DNA of 64,000 nucleotides from CAXBGS01 sp963975425 (GTDB lineage Bacteria > Planctomycetota > Planctomycetia > Pirellulales > Pirellulaceae), in NCBI GenBank assembly GCA_963975425.1, contig CAXBGS010000001.1, positions 1 through 64,000 of the forward strand, written 5' to 3'. Position numbers and translations under genes: made by a program. Under the pieces are notes generated by a model, which ran no database searches, was not told the origin of the DNA, and saw nothing but the letters and a program-made list of their open reading frames with translations. The first letter of the stretch is position 1. Each line of letters begins with the position of its first letter. Positions 18,621 to 26,719 of the stretch are shown one piece after another.

Positions 18621-18953
18621 ATGGCAGTGAAATTGACCGAACGAGCCGCCGAGGAAGTCCGGCGCTTTCAAAAAGAACATAACTTCAGCGACGACATGGT
18701 TTTGCGAATCGGTGTCGCCGGTGGCGGCTGCAGCGGGTTTAACTACACGCTGAATTTCGACGAGAATTTCGACGAAAAAGCCGACAGCAAGTACGAATGT
18801 CACGGCGTCGCCGTGGTCGTGGATAAGAAGAGCGCGTTGTACTTGGACGGCACGACCGTCGATTGGTACGACAGCCTTGAAAAGCAGGGATTCACGTTCG
18901 AGAACCCCAACGCGGTGAAAACCTGCGGCTGCGGAAGTTCCTTCCAAGCGTAA
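18621..18953 (+). CDS. IscA/ErpA-type iron-sulfur carrier
   Basis: A 110-aa cytoplasmic A-type carrier that holds and delivers an iron-sulfur cluster. The three ligand cysteines are Cys37 (GGGCSGF), Cys102 and Cys104 (KTCGCG), the family pattern. The start at ATG 18621 gives the usual length of 105-120 aa; the frame is open to 18510 but lacks the family there. It is followed 75 bases later by a textbook terminator, and the upstream rhomboid gene is divergent, so it is monocistronic. ErpA-like and IscA-like cannot be separated by eye. Confidence 0.93.
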   Translation: MAVKLTERAAEEVRRFQKEHNFSDDMVLRIGVAGGGCSGFNYTLNFDENFDEKADSKYECHGVAVVVDKKSALYLDGTTVDWYDSLEKQGFTFENPNAVKTCGCGSSFQA

Positions 18954-19028
18954 GGCAAACGCCTCGCTGTATGAAAAATCAGCGGGCGCCGACCAGCGTT
19001 TCGCTGGCACCTGATACGTTCCATTGAA

Positions 19029-19064
19029 GGCCGGTGTGAACCCTCGTTCACGCCGGCCTTTTTT
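19029..19064 (+). terminator. Rho-independent terminator after the iron-sulfur carrier gene
   Basis: A 13-bp stem (19029-19041 with 19046-19058, one G-T pair) and a 4-base loop, followed by six T (19059-19064). Confidence 0.92.
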
Positions 19065-19189
19065 GTTACGCCTGGGTATACGTTATGCCCGCGCCCTCGT
19101 TACGCCCGAACCTTCATGACGCCTGTGCCCGGGTGCAGCTGGCTTCGCTGAGGTTCACTCCGCTCGCCCGCTTAACGACGTCCTTGGCC

Positions 19190-19981
19190 TTACCCGGCTG
19201 CCTCTTCGACTCGGTACATTTCACCCCACGGCAACTGAATCCCGCCATCGATTGTGATCGTGCTGCCGGTGATGTATTCGCTGCCGGGGTCGCATAAGAA
19301 GACGACGCCTCGGCCGATTTCTTCGGGTTTCCCTAGCCGCCCGAACGGCAGCTCGGCCGCCTTGGCCGCCAGCGTCTCTTCGCTAAAGAATTTGCGCTCG
19401 CCCGGCGTGTCAGTCCAACCGGGATGAATGATGTTGCATCGTATACGGTACTGGGCCAGTTCGACTGCGGCGGTGCGGGCCATTTGGTCATTGGCCGCCT
19501 TGGACATGTTGTAGGCCATCGCGCCGGGCATCGCCATGTGCGCGTGGGGGCTGCTGATCACCACGATATTGCCACCGGCACCCGCATCGACCAGTTTCTG
19601 CGCGCCGCGGCGAACCAGATAGAACGCGCCCCACATGCTAACGTCGATCGTCTTGCGAAATTCGTCCATGTCCGACGCCAGCATCGTGTGCCGGTCGCTG
19701 TAGGCCGCGTTGCTGACGACGATATCCAACCCGCCCATCCGTTGGACCGATTCATCGACCAACCGTTCGACCTGTTCTTGGACGCCCAAATCCGCGGCGA
19801 TCGTGTGCGCTTTTCCGCCGGCATCGATGCACTGGCTTGCGACCTCCTCGGCTTCTTCGCGATGGCTGCGATAGTTGATCACGACTTCGGCGCCTGCCTT
19901 GGCCAATTCGATCGCGATACCGCGTCCGATGCCGCGTGAAGCGCCAGAGACGACAGCACGTTTCCCAGTCAGTTTTCCCAT
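19190..19981 (-). CDS. Short-chain dehydrogenase/reductase (SDR)
   Basis: A 263-aa classical SDR. Cofactor motif SGASRGIGRG (12-21), structural NAAYS (91-95), and active-site Ser144, Tyr157 and Lys161 (YNMSK). Acidic residues after the second strand are absent and RSHRE follows, which favours NADP. The start at 19981 places the Rossmann motif at the usual distance from the N-terminus; an upstream ATG at 20029 would add 16 unlikely residues. It is divergent from the DeoR-type regulator that heads the microcompartment operon, with 301 bases between the starts. A role in sugar oxidation (L-fucose, L-rhamnose or glucose dehydrogenase-like) or in handling lactaldehyde is suggested by position only. 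Confidence 0.8.
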   Translation of the reverse strand: MGKLTGKRAVVSGASRGIGRGIAIELAKAGAEVVINYRSHREEAEEVASQCIDAGGKAHTIAADLGVQEQVERLVDESVQRMGGLDIVVSNAAYSDRHTMLASDMDEFRKTIDVSMWGAFYLVRRGAQKLVDAGAGGNIVVISSPHAHMAMPGAMAYNMSKAANDQMARTAAVELAQYRIRCNIIHPGWTDTPGERKFFSEETLAAKAAELPFGRLGKPEEIGRGVVFLCDPGSEYITGSTITIDGGIQLPWGEMYRVEEAAG

Positions 19982-20282
19982 GATTTCTCTCACGTTGTTT
20001 CGTTCCCCGCGGGCATTGCCCGCGGACAAGTTGCTGATTTGGCGGGCCTATTCCTGCGAGCTCGACGCCATGTTTCTCGGCCGGCCGCCTGAATTTCGGC
20101 CCGTCACCGCTGCAGATCGCTAGCGTACCGACTTCCCCAATGACGGTCGATTCCGCTTATCCCGCTCATATTTGCGTACATTATGCAAGTTTTCTGTCAT
20201 TTTATCGCCAGGGCGATTGATTTCTCTCACCAGTGATAGAAAACTGTCGTTCTGTCAATTTGCACAGTCCTGGAAAAAGATA
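19982..20282. promoter_or_regulatory. Divergent control region of SDR gene and BMC operon
   Basis: A 301-base non-coding region between divergent start codons. The right half holds three copies of an operator-like motif (20188-20257, annotated separately). I could not assign a convincing -35/-10 pair to either direction. Confidence 0.55.
20188..20257. promoter_or_regulatory. Putative DeoR-type operator cluster
   Basis: AGTTTTCTGTCA at 20188-20199 on the plus strand, TGATAGAAAACT at 20234-20245 (the same motif inverted, one mismatch), and TTCTGTCA again at 20250-20257. Copies 1 and 2 are arranged head to head around 34 bases. The cluster ends 25 bases before the GTG start of the regulator, which fits autoregulation. 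The assignment to this regulator is inference from position. Confidence 0.5.
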
Positions 20283-21083
20283 GTGGCTGCACCGATCACC
20301 ACCGAGACGCGACGATCCCGATTGCGGGACCTCGTGCAAACACGGGGATTCGCGGCGCTGGGTGAACTGGCCGAGTCGCTGGACGTCAGCGAATCGACGA
20401 TCCGACGTGATCTAGAGCATCTCGAGCAGATCGGCGATGCCCGCCGCACACATGGCGGTGTTTTCTGGACAGGCGAATCGGCCACGATGCGAATTTTTCA
20501 AACTCGCCGGGACGACCGTTGGTCATCCAAGCGGGCGATCGGGGAAGCGGCGGCGACTTTGATCGAAGACCATGACACGGTGCTATTGGACGGCGGCAGC
20601 ACGACGTACGAACTGGCCCGGCAACTGGTCGACCGACCGCTGCAAATCGTAACGAACAGTTTGCCGGTGGCGCACTTGCTGAGCAGCAGTCAGTCGATCG
20701 ACCTGGTCATGATCGGTGGCTGTGTTCGTGGGCGTACCGCCGTGGCGATCGGACCGCTCGCCGACGAGATGCTGAAACGTGTCAGCGTCAGCAAAGCCTT
20801 CCTTTCGGTGGCCGGAATCACCCAGCGCGGGTACTTCAACAGTGACATGATGTTGGTCGAAAGCGAAAAGGCGATGTTGGCGGCGACCGATCAATCGATC
20901 GTCGTGGCCGACAGCAGCAAATTCGGCAAGGTCAGCTTGTCACGACTGTGCGGATTGGACGACGTGGATGTCGTCGTAACGGATACAGCGTTGGAATCCC
21001 ACTGGAATGATCAACTCGCAAGCGGCGGCGTCGACGTAGTGTTGGCTGCCGCATCAAACTCCTCCCCCCAAACCGACCACTGA
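20283..21083 (+). CDS. DeoR-family transcriptional regulator of the BMC operon
   Basis: A 266-aa repressor-type protein. An N-terminal winged helix (about 1-60) carries the family signature SESTIRRDLEHLEQIG. A C-terminal sugar-phosphate-sensing domain (about 75-255) carries DGGSTTYELARQL. Such proteins usually bind a phosphorylated sugar, here perhaps fuculose- or rhamnulose-phosphate. The GTG at 20283, preceded by GGAAAAAG, gives the normal N-terminus; the longer frame from 20172 would run through the operator cluster. Only 7 bases separate its stop from the PduL start, so it is the first gene of the microcompartment operon and probably controls it. Confidence 0.88.
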   Translation: MAAPITTETRRSRLRDLVQTRGFAALGELAESLDVSESTIRRDLEHLEQIGDARRTHGGVFWTGESATMRIFQTRRDDRWSSKRAIGEAAATLIEDHDTVLLDGGSTTYELARQLVDRPLQIVTNSLPVAHLLSSSQSIDLVMIGGCVRGRTAVAIGPLADEMLKRVSVSKAFLSVAGITQRGYFNSDMMLVESEKAMLAATDQSIVVADSSKFGKVSLSRLCGLDDVDVVVTDTALESHWNDQLASGGVDVVLAAASNSSPQTDH

Positions 21084-21090
21084 CAACAAG

Positions 21091-21846
21091 ATGCCGACGA
21101 TGAATCATCCGACGATCGATCGCAGCCAAATCGAACAGCTCGTTCGCAGCGCCATTCGTGGCGGTAATGCTCTGCCGACCAGCGGCCAGATGGCCGCTGC
21201 TGGCCACACCGCGCGATCGGCCAATGATCCGCCGGGATGGGTCAACGGAAAACCAAATTTACGCGTCAGCATTTCGGCTCGTCATTGTCACTTGACCGAC
21301 GAACACGTCGAAATCCTGTTCGGCGCCGGCAGCGTTTTGGAACCGGACAAGGACCTTTACCAAGACGGTTTTTACGCGGCCAAACAGACCGTGATGGTTG
21401 TCGGCCCGCGTCGCCGCATGCTGCCCAGCGTTCGCGTGTTGGGTCCCACGCGCGGCGCCAGTCAAGTCGAGCTGGCGTTAACCGATTCGATCTCGTTGGG
21501 TATCGACGCACCGATTCGCCACAGCGGCAAAATCGACGGCACGCCCGGCTGCGTCTTGGTCGGCCCGGCCGGTACGGTGCAGTTGGAACAAGGCGTGATC
21601 CGCGCCGCCCGTCACGTGCACATGAACTTTGCCGACGCCGAGCATTACGGCGTTCATGACGGCGACATGATGCAGCTAAAAATTGTCAGTCCCGACTGCA
21701 GCGTCGTGTTTGACGACGTGCTGGTGCGTGCGGACAAAGCGGCCAAGTTGGAAGTGCATATCGACACGGACGAAGGCAACGCCTGCAACTTGGACAAAGC
21801 AACGCAAGTGATTCTGCGAAAAGAAAACTGCGGCTGCAAAAAGTAA
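21091..21846 (+). CDS. pduL: PduL-type phosphotransacylase with encapsulation helix
   Basis: A 251-aa enzyme converting acyl-CoA plus phosphate to acyl-phosphate inside the compartment. Two PduL domains follow each other. Zinc-binding motifs are ARHCHL (His65, Cys66, His67) in the first and ARHVHM (His175, His177) in the second. Residues 9-24 (IDRSQIEQLVRSAIRG) form an amphipathic helix separated from the enzyme by a Gly/Ala/Thr linker; this is a typical BMC encapsulation peptide. A second ATG at 21100 is an equally possible start. The last residues CGCKK are unusual for the family. Position directly behind the regulator matches the Planctomycetes-Verrucomicrobia microcompartment loci described from Planctopirus limnophila. 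Confidence 0.92.
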   Translation: MPTMNHPTIDRSQIEQLVRSAIRGGNALPTSGQMAAAGHTARSANDPPGWVNGKPNLRVSISARHCHLTDEHVEILFGAGSVLEPDKDLYQDGFYAAKQTVMVVGPRRRMLPSVRVLGPTRGASQVELALTDSISLGIDAPIRHSGKIDGTPGCVLVGPAGTVQLEQGVIRAARHVHMNFADAEHYGVHDGDMMQLKIVSPDCSVVFDDVLVRADKAAKLEVHIDTDEGNACNLDKATQVILRKENCGCKK

Positions 21847-21915
21847 CTTTCTCGTTTCCCCCTGCAACACTTTTCCTCTTAACACACTTTCCCCTTAACA
21901 AAGGTAGTTTTTCCG

Positions 21916-22209
21916 ATGGCAAAAGTTAGTGAAGCGCTCGGAATGATCGAGACCAAAGGGTTCGTTTCCCTGGTCGAAGCATCTGACGCAATGATGAAAG
22001 CGGCAAACGTCCAGTTCCTAGGTTGGGACAAGGTCGGTGCCGGACTGGTTAGCGCATTTGTGACCGGTGACGTCGCAGCCGTGAAGGCCGCAACGGACGC
22101 AGGTGCAGCCGCTGCCGGACGCGTCGGCGAAGTCGTCAGCGTTCAAGTGATCCCACGTCCGCATGGCGACTTGGAAAAAATTCTGAATCTGCCGGCCGTC
22201 AAGAAATAG
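21916..22209 (+). CDS. BMC-H hexameric shell protein 1
   Basis: A 97-aa single-domain BMC protein (Pfam BMC family). The N-terminus ALGMIETKGFVSLVEASD is the family signature. The pore loop region around VSAFVTGDVAAVKAATDAG and the C-terminal VIPRPHGDLEKIL helix are present. Hexamers tile the shell facets and their central pores pass small metabolites. It has a short C-terminal extension (NLPAVKK) absent from the next shell gene. A clear AAAGGT precedes the ATG by about 10 bases. It is the first of two BMC-H genes in tandem; the two share about half of their residues, consistent with duplication. Confidence 0.96.
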   Translation: MAKVSEALGMIETKGFVSLVEASDAMMKAANVQFLGWDKVGAGLVSAFVTGDVAAVKAATDAGAAAAGRVGEVVSVQVIPRPHGDLEKILNLPAVKK

Positions 22210-22263
22210 TCGTCACCAGACACCACCCACTCACATCGAAACATTTTCACAGAGAACACTTTC

Positions 22264-22533
22264 ATGAACGATGCAATCGGACTGATTGAAACTAAAGGTT
22301 TGTTGGCACTGATCGAAGCGACCGACGCGATGGCGAAAGCCGCAAACGTCGAAATCACCAAACGCGTTGACGTCGGCGGTGGCCTGGTCACGACCGTCGT
22401 CAGTGGTGACGTCGGCAGCGTCCGCGCAGCGGTCGAAGCCGGTGCCGCTGCAGCCGCTCAGGTTGGCGAATTGGTCAGCAGCCACATCATTCCTCGTCCC
22501 GCAGAAGGTCTGGCCAAGGCTTTTTTGGCGTAA
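22264..22533 (+). CDS. BMC-H hexameric shell protein 2
   Basis: An 89-aa BMC-domain protein with the signature AIGLIETKGLLALIEATD. Compared with the preceding shell protein it lacks the C-terminal tail and differs in the strand leading to the pore (ITKRVDVGGGLVTTVVSGD). Two kinds of hexamer with different pores would allow selective passage of substrate and product. It starts 54 bases after the first BMC-H gene. Two intercistronic hairpins follow its stop codon (22536-22560 and 22597-22616). Confidence 0.96.
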   Translation: MNDAIGLIETKGLLALIEATDAMAKAANVEITKRVDVGGGLVTTVVSGDVGSVRAAVEAGAAAAAQVGELVSSHIIPRPAEGLAKAFLA

Positions 22534-22535
22534 CC

Positions 22536-22616
22536 GATCGTTCGCTCACGCGTAACGATCATCAAGAACCAGAATCTTCCACGCTGACGCGGGCCGCGAA
22601 TCCATCACTGGATTCG
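22536..22616 (+). other. Intercistronic hairpins between shell gene and ackA
   Basis: GATCGTT (22536-22542) pairs with AACGATC (22554-22560). CGAATCCA (22597-22604) pairs with TGGATTCG (22609-22616) around a TCAC loop. Neither is followed by a T-run, so they look like mRNA-stability or processing elements rather than terminators. This is consistent with a need for more shell protein than enzyme. Confidence 0.5.
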
Positions 22617-22667
22617 ACGGCGCAGGCATCTTCGTTTGATGAAAATCTGGAACCACAAGGGAACAAC

Positions 22668-23855
22668 GTGCTTATTCTTGTCGCCAACTTAGGCTCGACC
22701 AGCTTCAAGTATCGGTTATTTGATATGACCGATCAGCGTTGCTTGGCGCGAGGTGCCGTGGATCGAATCGGCGAGCCCCAAAGCTCGTGTACCGTCGAAA
22801 TCGGTGATTGGTCTGACGAGAAAACGCAAAGTGTCCCCGATCATGGTGTCGCGGTTGCCGCCTGTTTGCAGCAATTGACCGACCCCGAACACGGCGCGAT
22901 TGTTGACGCCGGCGAAGTCGCCGCGATTGGATTCAAGGCAGTTCACGGCGGGCGATTGTCCGGTGTGTTCCGTGTCGACGATGACGTGCTTGATGCGATG
23001 TCGGAAATGAACGCGGCCGCCCCGGCCCACAACCCGCCGTACATCGCGGCGATGCGGTTGTTGCGCGAGCGTTTTCCGGATCTGCCATTGATCGCCGCGT
23101 TCGAAACGGACTTTCACCAGTCGATACCAACGCCCCGACGTGAGTATGCGATCCCGCGACAATGGGCCGACGAATTTCATATTCGCAAATATGGATTTCA
23201 CGGCGCTAGCCATCGCTTCATCGCGACTCGGATGGCCGAGCTATTGGGCAGAGACGACGCACGCGTGATTTCGTGTCACCTTGGCGGCAGCAGCAGTTTG
23301 ACGGCAATCGAGAATTGCAAAAGTGTCATGACCACGATGGGGATGACGCCGCAAACGGGTCTGCCACAGAACAATCGCGTCGGTGACTTCGATCCCTTTG
23401 CGTTGCCTTTGATCATCCAGCGCACCGGAATGAGTCTGGACGAAGTGCTGGCGCACTTGGCCAGCCACGGCGGTTTGCTGGGGCTCAGCAACAACAGCGG
23501 CGACATTCGCGACTTGGAGTCGGCCGCCGACGAGGGCGACGAAAAGTCACAACTGGCACTGGACGTGTATGTCGAAGAGATCCGTCGCCATTTGGGCGGC
23601 ATGATTGTCGCCCTTGGCGGTGTGGACGCAATCGTCTTCACCGGCGGGATCGGCGAAAAAGGCTTGCACATCCGCGCCGCGGTATGCAAAGGGCTCGATG
23701 AATTGGGAATCGTGATGGACGAATCCGCCAATGCATCGATCCAAGACGAATCCACATTCCACGCCGAATCGAGCCGAACCCAATTGTGGGTCGTCCCGAC
23801 GAACGAGGAATTGATCGTCGCACGCCAAACCGTCGAAGTGCTGGGCAAAGGATAG
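22668..23855 (+). CDS. ackA: Acetate/propionate-type kinase of the BMC operon
   Basis: A 395-aa ASKHA-fold kinase that makes ATP from an acyl-phosphate and ADP, closing the phosphotransacylase step. Seen motifs: N-terminal LILVANLGSTSFKYRLFD (the AckA signature has N-x-G-S-S-S-x-K; here STSFK), FETDFHQSIP, YGFHGASHRFI and CHLGGSSSLTAI, then FTGGIGE near the C-terminus. Starts at GTG 22668 after AAGGGAAC. No encapsulation helix is visible, so it probably works outside the shell. Substrate in this locus is inferred to be lactyl-phosphate rather than acetyl-phosphate. Confidence 0.93.
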   Translation: MLILVANLGSTSFKYRLFDMTDQRCLARGAVDRIGEPQSSCTVEIGDWSDEKTQSVPDHGVAVAACLQQLTDPEHGAIVDAGEVAAIGFKAVHGGRLSGVFRVDDDVLDAMSEMNAAAPAHNPPYIAAMRLLRERFPDLPLIAAFETDFHQSIPTPRREYAIPRQWADEFHIRKYGFHGASHRFIATRMAELLGRDDARVISCHLGGSSSLTAIENCKSVMTTMGMTPQTGLPQNNRVGDFDPFALPLIIQRTGMSLDEVLAHLASHGGLLGLSNNSGDIRDLESAADEGDEKSQLALDVYVEEIRRHLGGMIVALGGVDAIVFTGGIGEKGLHIRAAVCKGLDELGIVMDESANASIQDESTFHAESSRTQLWVVPTNEELIVARQTVEVLGKG

Positions 23856-23878
23856 CGACGGTAAAAACGAAAGAGCGT

Positions 23879-23936
23879 GTTGGTCAGGCACATTTCCTGA
23901 CCAACATTTAGTCGCCGGGACCTGTCCTGGCCTAAG
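23879..23936 (+). other. Intercistronic hairpins after ackA
   Basis: GTTGGTCAGG (23879-23888) pairs perfectly with CCTGACCAAC (23896-23905) over a 7-base loop. A second short stem formed by CCGGGAC and GTCCTGG follows near 23915-23930. There is no T-run. Probable mRNA structural elements within the operon. Confidence 0.5.
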
Positions 23937-23961
23937 TTTGAAAGTAAACGAGTACACCTAA

Positions 23962-24276
23962 ATGTTTATCGCCCAAGTCACCGGATCGGTCGTCAGCACC
24001 CAAAAGGTGAACTCGATGACCGGTCAAAAGCTATTGGTCGTCGAACCGTATCGCTTGGAAGGTAAAAACCGCAAGTCGTTGGAAACGACCGGACGAACCT
24101 TCATCGCGGTCGATACGCTTGGCGCAGGCGAAGGCGATTTCGTTTTGATCGTGCAAGGAAGCAGTGCTCGACTGACCCCCGAAACCAAAGAGCTGCCCAT
24201 CGATGCCATGATCATTGGCATCGTGGATACCGTCCGCATCGACAAATCCGATGTGTATTCCCGAAACAACGAATAG
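23962..24276 (+). CDS. BMC-P pentameric vertex protein 1 (EutN/CcmL family)
   Basis: A 104-aa protein with the full EutN/CcmL pattern: MFIAQVTGSVVSTQKV, TGQKLLVVEPY, FIAVDTLGAGEGDFVLIVQGSSAR and a C-terminal IDAMIIGIVDTV. Pentamers of this family cap the shell vertices. It is the longest of the three vertex genes here, with an insert GKNRKSLETTGR before the third strand and a tail DVYSRNNE. It lies between ackA and the aldehyde dehydrogenase, 25 bases from the latter. Confidence 0.95.
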   Translation: MFIAQVTGSVVSTQKVNSMTGQKLLVVEPYRLEGKNRKSLETTGRTFIAVDTLGAGEGDFVLIVQGSSARLTPETKELPIDAMIIGIVDTVRIDKSDVYSRNNE

Positions 24277-24301
24277 ACCCTGCTAACCCAGATTCGATCT
24301 T

Positions 24302-25735
24302 ATGCAATTCGACGAAAATTTGATCCGAAATGTTGTCGCTCAGGTGTTGGCCGAAGTCGGTCCGATGCCTGCCGGTAACAACGGGGCCGCCGCATCGGCT
24401 GGCCAAGGCGGCCAACACGGCATCTTTTACGATGCGGATTCGGCGGTCGCAGCCGCTCGGGCTGCGTTCGAGCAGCTGCGCGAACGCACGATGGAAGATC
24501 GCAAACAAATCATCGACATCATTCGCCGCATCTCGATCGAGCAGTGCGAAGAACTCGGCCTGATGGAGATGAACGAAACAAAGATCGGTCGTCCCGAGCA
24601 CAAGATCGAAAAACTGCTAACGCTGGGTAAAGAATCACCCGGTGTCGAATTTTTGGAAACGAAAGCGTTCAGCGGCGATCACGGCCTGGCCATCATCGAG
24701 CGTGCACCGTTCGGCGTCATCGGCGCCATCACGCCGGTCACTCACAGCCTGCCGACCATCACCGGCAACGCCGTCAGCATGATTGCCGGCGGCAACGCCG
24801 TCGTCGTGAACCCGCATCCATCGGGCAAGGGTGTTGCCGTCGAAGGTGTACGTCGCTTTAACGAAGCGATCGCACGAGAAGTCGGTATCGACAATCTGAT
24901 TTGCGTGATCGCCGAACCAACGCTGGAATCAGCCGAATCGCTGTTCGCCAATCGTGACATTGCCTTGATCTGTGTGACCGGCGGCCCCGCCGTGGGTCGT
25001 GCCGCACTGAACAGCGGCAAGCGAGCCATCGTCGCCGGCCCGGGCAACCCTCCCGTCGTTGTCGACGAAACAGCCGATCTGGATAACGCAGCCCGATGCA
25101 TCATCCAAGGCGGCGCGTACGACAACAATCTCTTGTGCATCGCTGAAAAGGAAGTCTTTGTGGTCGAAAGCGTGTTCGACGACATGATGGCCGCGATGCG
25201 ACGTGCCGGTGCGGTCGAACTGAATGCTCAACAAATCGCAAAACTGACGAGTCATGCCATCGTCAAAGTCGGCGATGATCAACACGACGCGGCTTGCAAA
25301 GATTTCATCGGAAAAGACGCAAGCGTGCTGGCACAGGCCGCCGGCGTCAGCGTTCCCGAGGGCACCGAATTAGTTTTCGGCGAAACCGACGAACACCATC
25401 CCTTTGTCAGCGTCGAACAAATGATGCCGTTCATTCCGTTCGTTCGCGCACGCGATGTCGATCACGCGATTGCGATGGCGAAGAAATACGAGCATGGATT
25501 CCGTCACACGGCGATGATCCACAGCCGCAACGTGCGCAACATGACCAAGATGGGCCGCGAACTGGACACCACGCTGTACGTCAAGAACGGGCCATGCATG
25601 GCATCGCTTGGCCTGGGCGGCGAAGGATACATCTCGTTCTCGATTGCCGGGCCAACCGGTGAAGGTGTGACGACGCCGAACACGTTCACGCGTGAGCGTC
25701 GCTGCAGCATGATCGACGAACTTCGCGTGGTCTAG
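24302..25735 (+). CDS. CoA-acylating aldehyde dehydrogenase of the BMC (PduP-like)
   Basis: A 477-aa NAD- and CoA-dependent enzyme, here inferred to turn lactaldehyde into lactyl-CoA. Residues 1-19 (MQFDENLIRNVVAQVLAEV) are an amphipathic encapsulation helix, followed by a Gly/Ala/Asn linker and then the dehydrogenase domain from about residue 45. Catalytic Cys279 lies in NNLLCIAEKEV, the PduP/EutE form. TGGPAVG and AGPGNPPVVVDE are the cofactor and CoA-site motifs of that subgroup. The C-terminal motif GEGVTTPNTFTRERRC is also family-typical. Neighbouring shell genes confirm the microcompartment role. Confidence 0.95.
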   Translation: MQFDENLIRNVVAQVLAEVGPMPAGNNGAAASAGQGGQHGIFYDADSAVAAARAAFEQLRERTMEDRKQIIDIIRRISIEQCEELGLMEMNETKIGRPEHKIEKLLTLGKESPGVEFLETKAFSGDHGLAIIERAPFGVIGAITPVTHSLPTITGNAVSMIAGGNAVVVNPHPSGKGVAVEGVRRFNEAIAREVGIDNLICVIAEPTLESAESLFANRDIALICVTGGPAVGRAALNSGKRAIVAGPGNPPVVVDETADLDNAARCIIQGGAYDNNLLCIAEKEVFVVESVFDDMMAAMRRAGAVELNAQQIAKLTSHAIVKVGDDQHDAACKDFIGKDASVLAQAAGVSVPEGTELVFGETDEHHPFVSVEQMMPFIPFVRARDVDHAIAMAKKYEHGFRHTAMIHSRNVRNMTKMGRELDTTLYVKNGPCMASLGLGGEGYISFSIAGPTGEGVTTPNTFTRERRCSMIDELRVV

Positions 25736-25798
25736 AAACACGGACTTTCACGTTTCAGGATTCCACGTTTCAACCGTTCAGGTCAACAACGACTCAAC

Positions 25799-26053
25799 AT
25801 GCAACCAGCACTCGTACTCGGATCGACTCGCGCCACCGTCAAGCATGACAGCTTGGACGGTCAACGCTTGGTGATCGTGCAGCCGGTCGGCGTGAACGAT
25901 AGCGCCGACGGACCGCCCTTGATCGCCGTCGATGCAACCGGATGTCGGTTTGGTGACCGGGTCATGCTGACCAGCGACGGACTTTATGCACGAGAATTAA
26001 CCGGACACAAGAACACACCGGCTCGCTGGAGCGTGATTGGGATTGAGGACTAG
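25799..26053 (+). CDS. BMC-P pentameric vertex protein 2
   Basis: An 84-aa EutN/CcmL-family protein: LVLGSTRATVKHDSLDGQR, LVIVQPVG, LIAVDATGCRFGDRVMLTSD and the end WSVIGIED. It has the standard short length of the family, with no insert or tail. It is preceded by two copies of CACGTTTCA (25748-25775) of unknown meaning. Stop and next start are 8 bases apart, so it is coupled to the unknown cargo gene. Confidence 0.92.
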   Translation: MQPALVLGSTRATVKHDSLDGQRLVIVQPVGVNDSADGPPLIAVDATGCRFGDRVMLTSDGLYARELTGHKNTPARWSVIGIED

Positions 26054-26061
26054 ACAAACGC

Positions 26062-26715
26062 ATGTCGGAAAATGACGCCAAGTCGAAGAGCCTTGCGATG
26101 GATCCGGCCACGATCGATCGGCTGGTGCGCGAAGTGATTCGGCGGCTGACGGCAATTCGTGCCGGCGACGGCCACGCGGGGCCATCACCCCGCAGCGATG
26201 CGGTCCCTCGCGATGCCTACACGATCAACGAACGGGTGGTCACCATCGCCACCCTGGATCGGATGCCAAATACGTCGAAACAAATCAACGTGCCACCCAA
26301 CGCGATCGTCACCCCGGCGGCTCGTGATGAGGCGCGACAACGAAATATCGTGATCGTTCGCGGCACGACACAACAAACCAACAAGCAATCGACAGGTCCA
26401 AGCGGCAACGAATCCACACGGTGTGGAATTCAAGACGCGCTGCAACCCCAGCGTGCCGCGTCGATCGCAGCACAACTCACGCGGCGCGGCATCGGATTGC
26501 CCAAGGCAACCATCCTGTTAAGCGAAACCCCCGGGCGTGACGTGTACGAACAATGCAGCCAACACGGACAACGCAGCGTCATGGTGACCTCACTGGTCGA
26601 CATCGACCGATTTGACGCCGAGTTGTCACCGACGTCTTGGGTACTGGACATGACACGCATGAACTTTATCGCCGCGACCAATGCCGCCGCGAGAATCGCA
26701 CAGCTACAAAGCTAA
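26062..26715 (+). CDS. BMC-associated protein of unknown function with encapsulation helix
   Basis: A 217-aa protein that I cannot assign to an enzyme family. Residues 14-31 (DPATIDRLVREVIRRLTA) closely resemble the encapsulation helices of PduL, aldehyde dehydrogenase and aldolase in this operon. A Gly/Pro/Ser linker follows (about 34-48). The next segment has IVTPAARDEARQRNI (82-96), a motif of the form TPxARDxxRxxxI that also occurs in BMC proteins related to EutT. A second alpha/beta part (about 120-217) has RGIGLPKATILLSETPG and ends WVLDMTRMNFIAATNAAARIA. The architecture suggests a cargo or cargo-shell adaptor. A conserved hypothetical gene at this place is known in related loci. It lies between two vertex genes, with 8 and 4 bases of spacing. 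Confidence 0.7.
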   Translation: MSENDAKSKSLAMDPATIDRLVREVIRRLTAIRAGDGHAGPSPRSDAVPRDAYTINERVVTIATLDRMPNTSKQINVPPNAIVTPAARDEARQRNIVIVRGTTQQTNKQSTGPSGNESTRCGIQDALQPQRAASIAAQLTRRGIGLPKATILLSETPGRDVYEQCSQHGQRSVMVTSLVDIDRFDAELSPTSWVLDMTRMNFIAATNAAARIAQLQS

Positions 26716-26719
26716 GACA

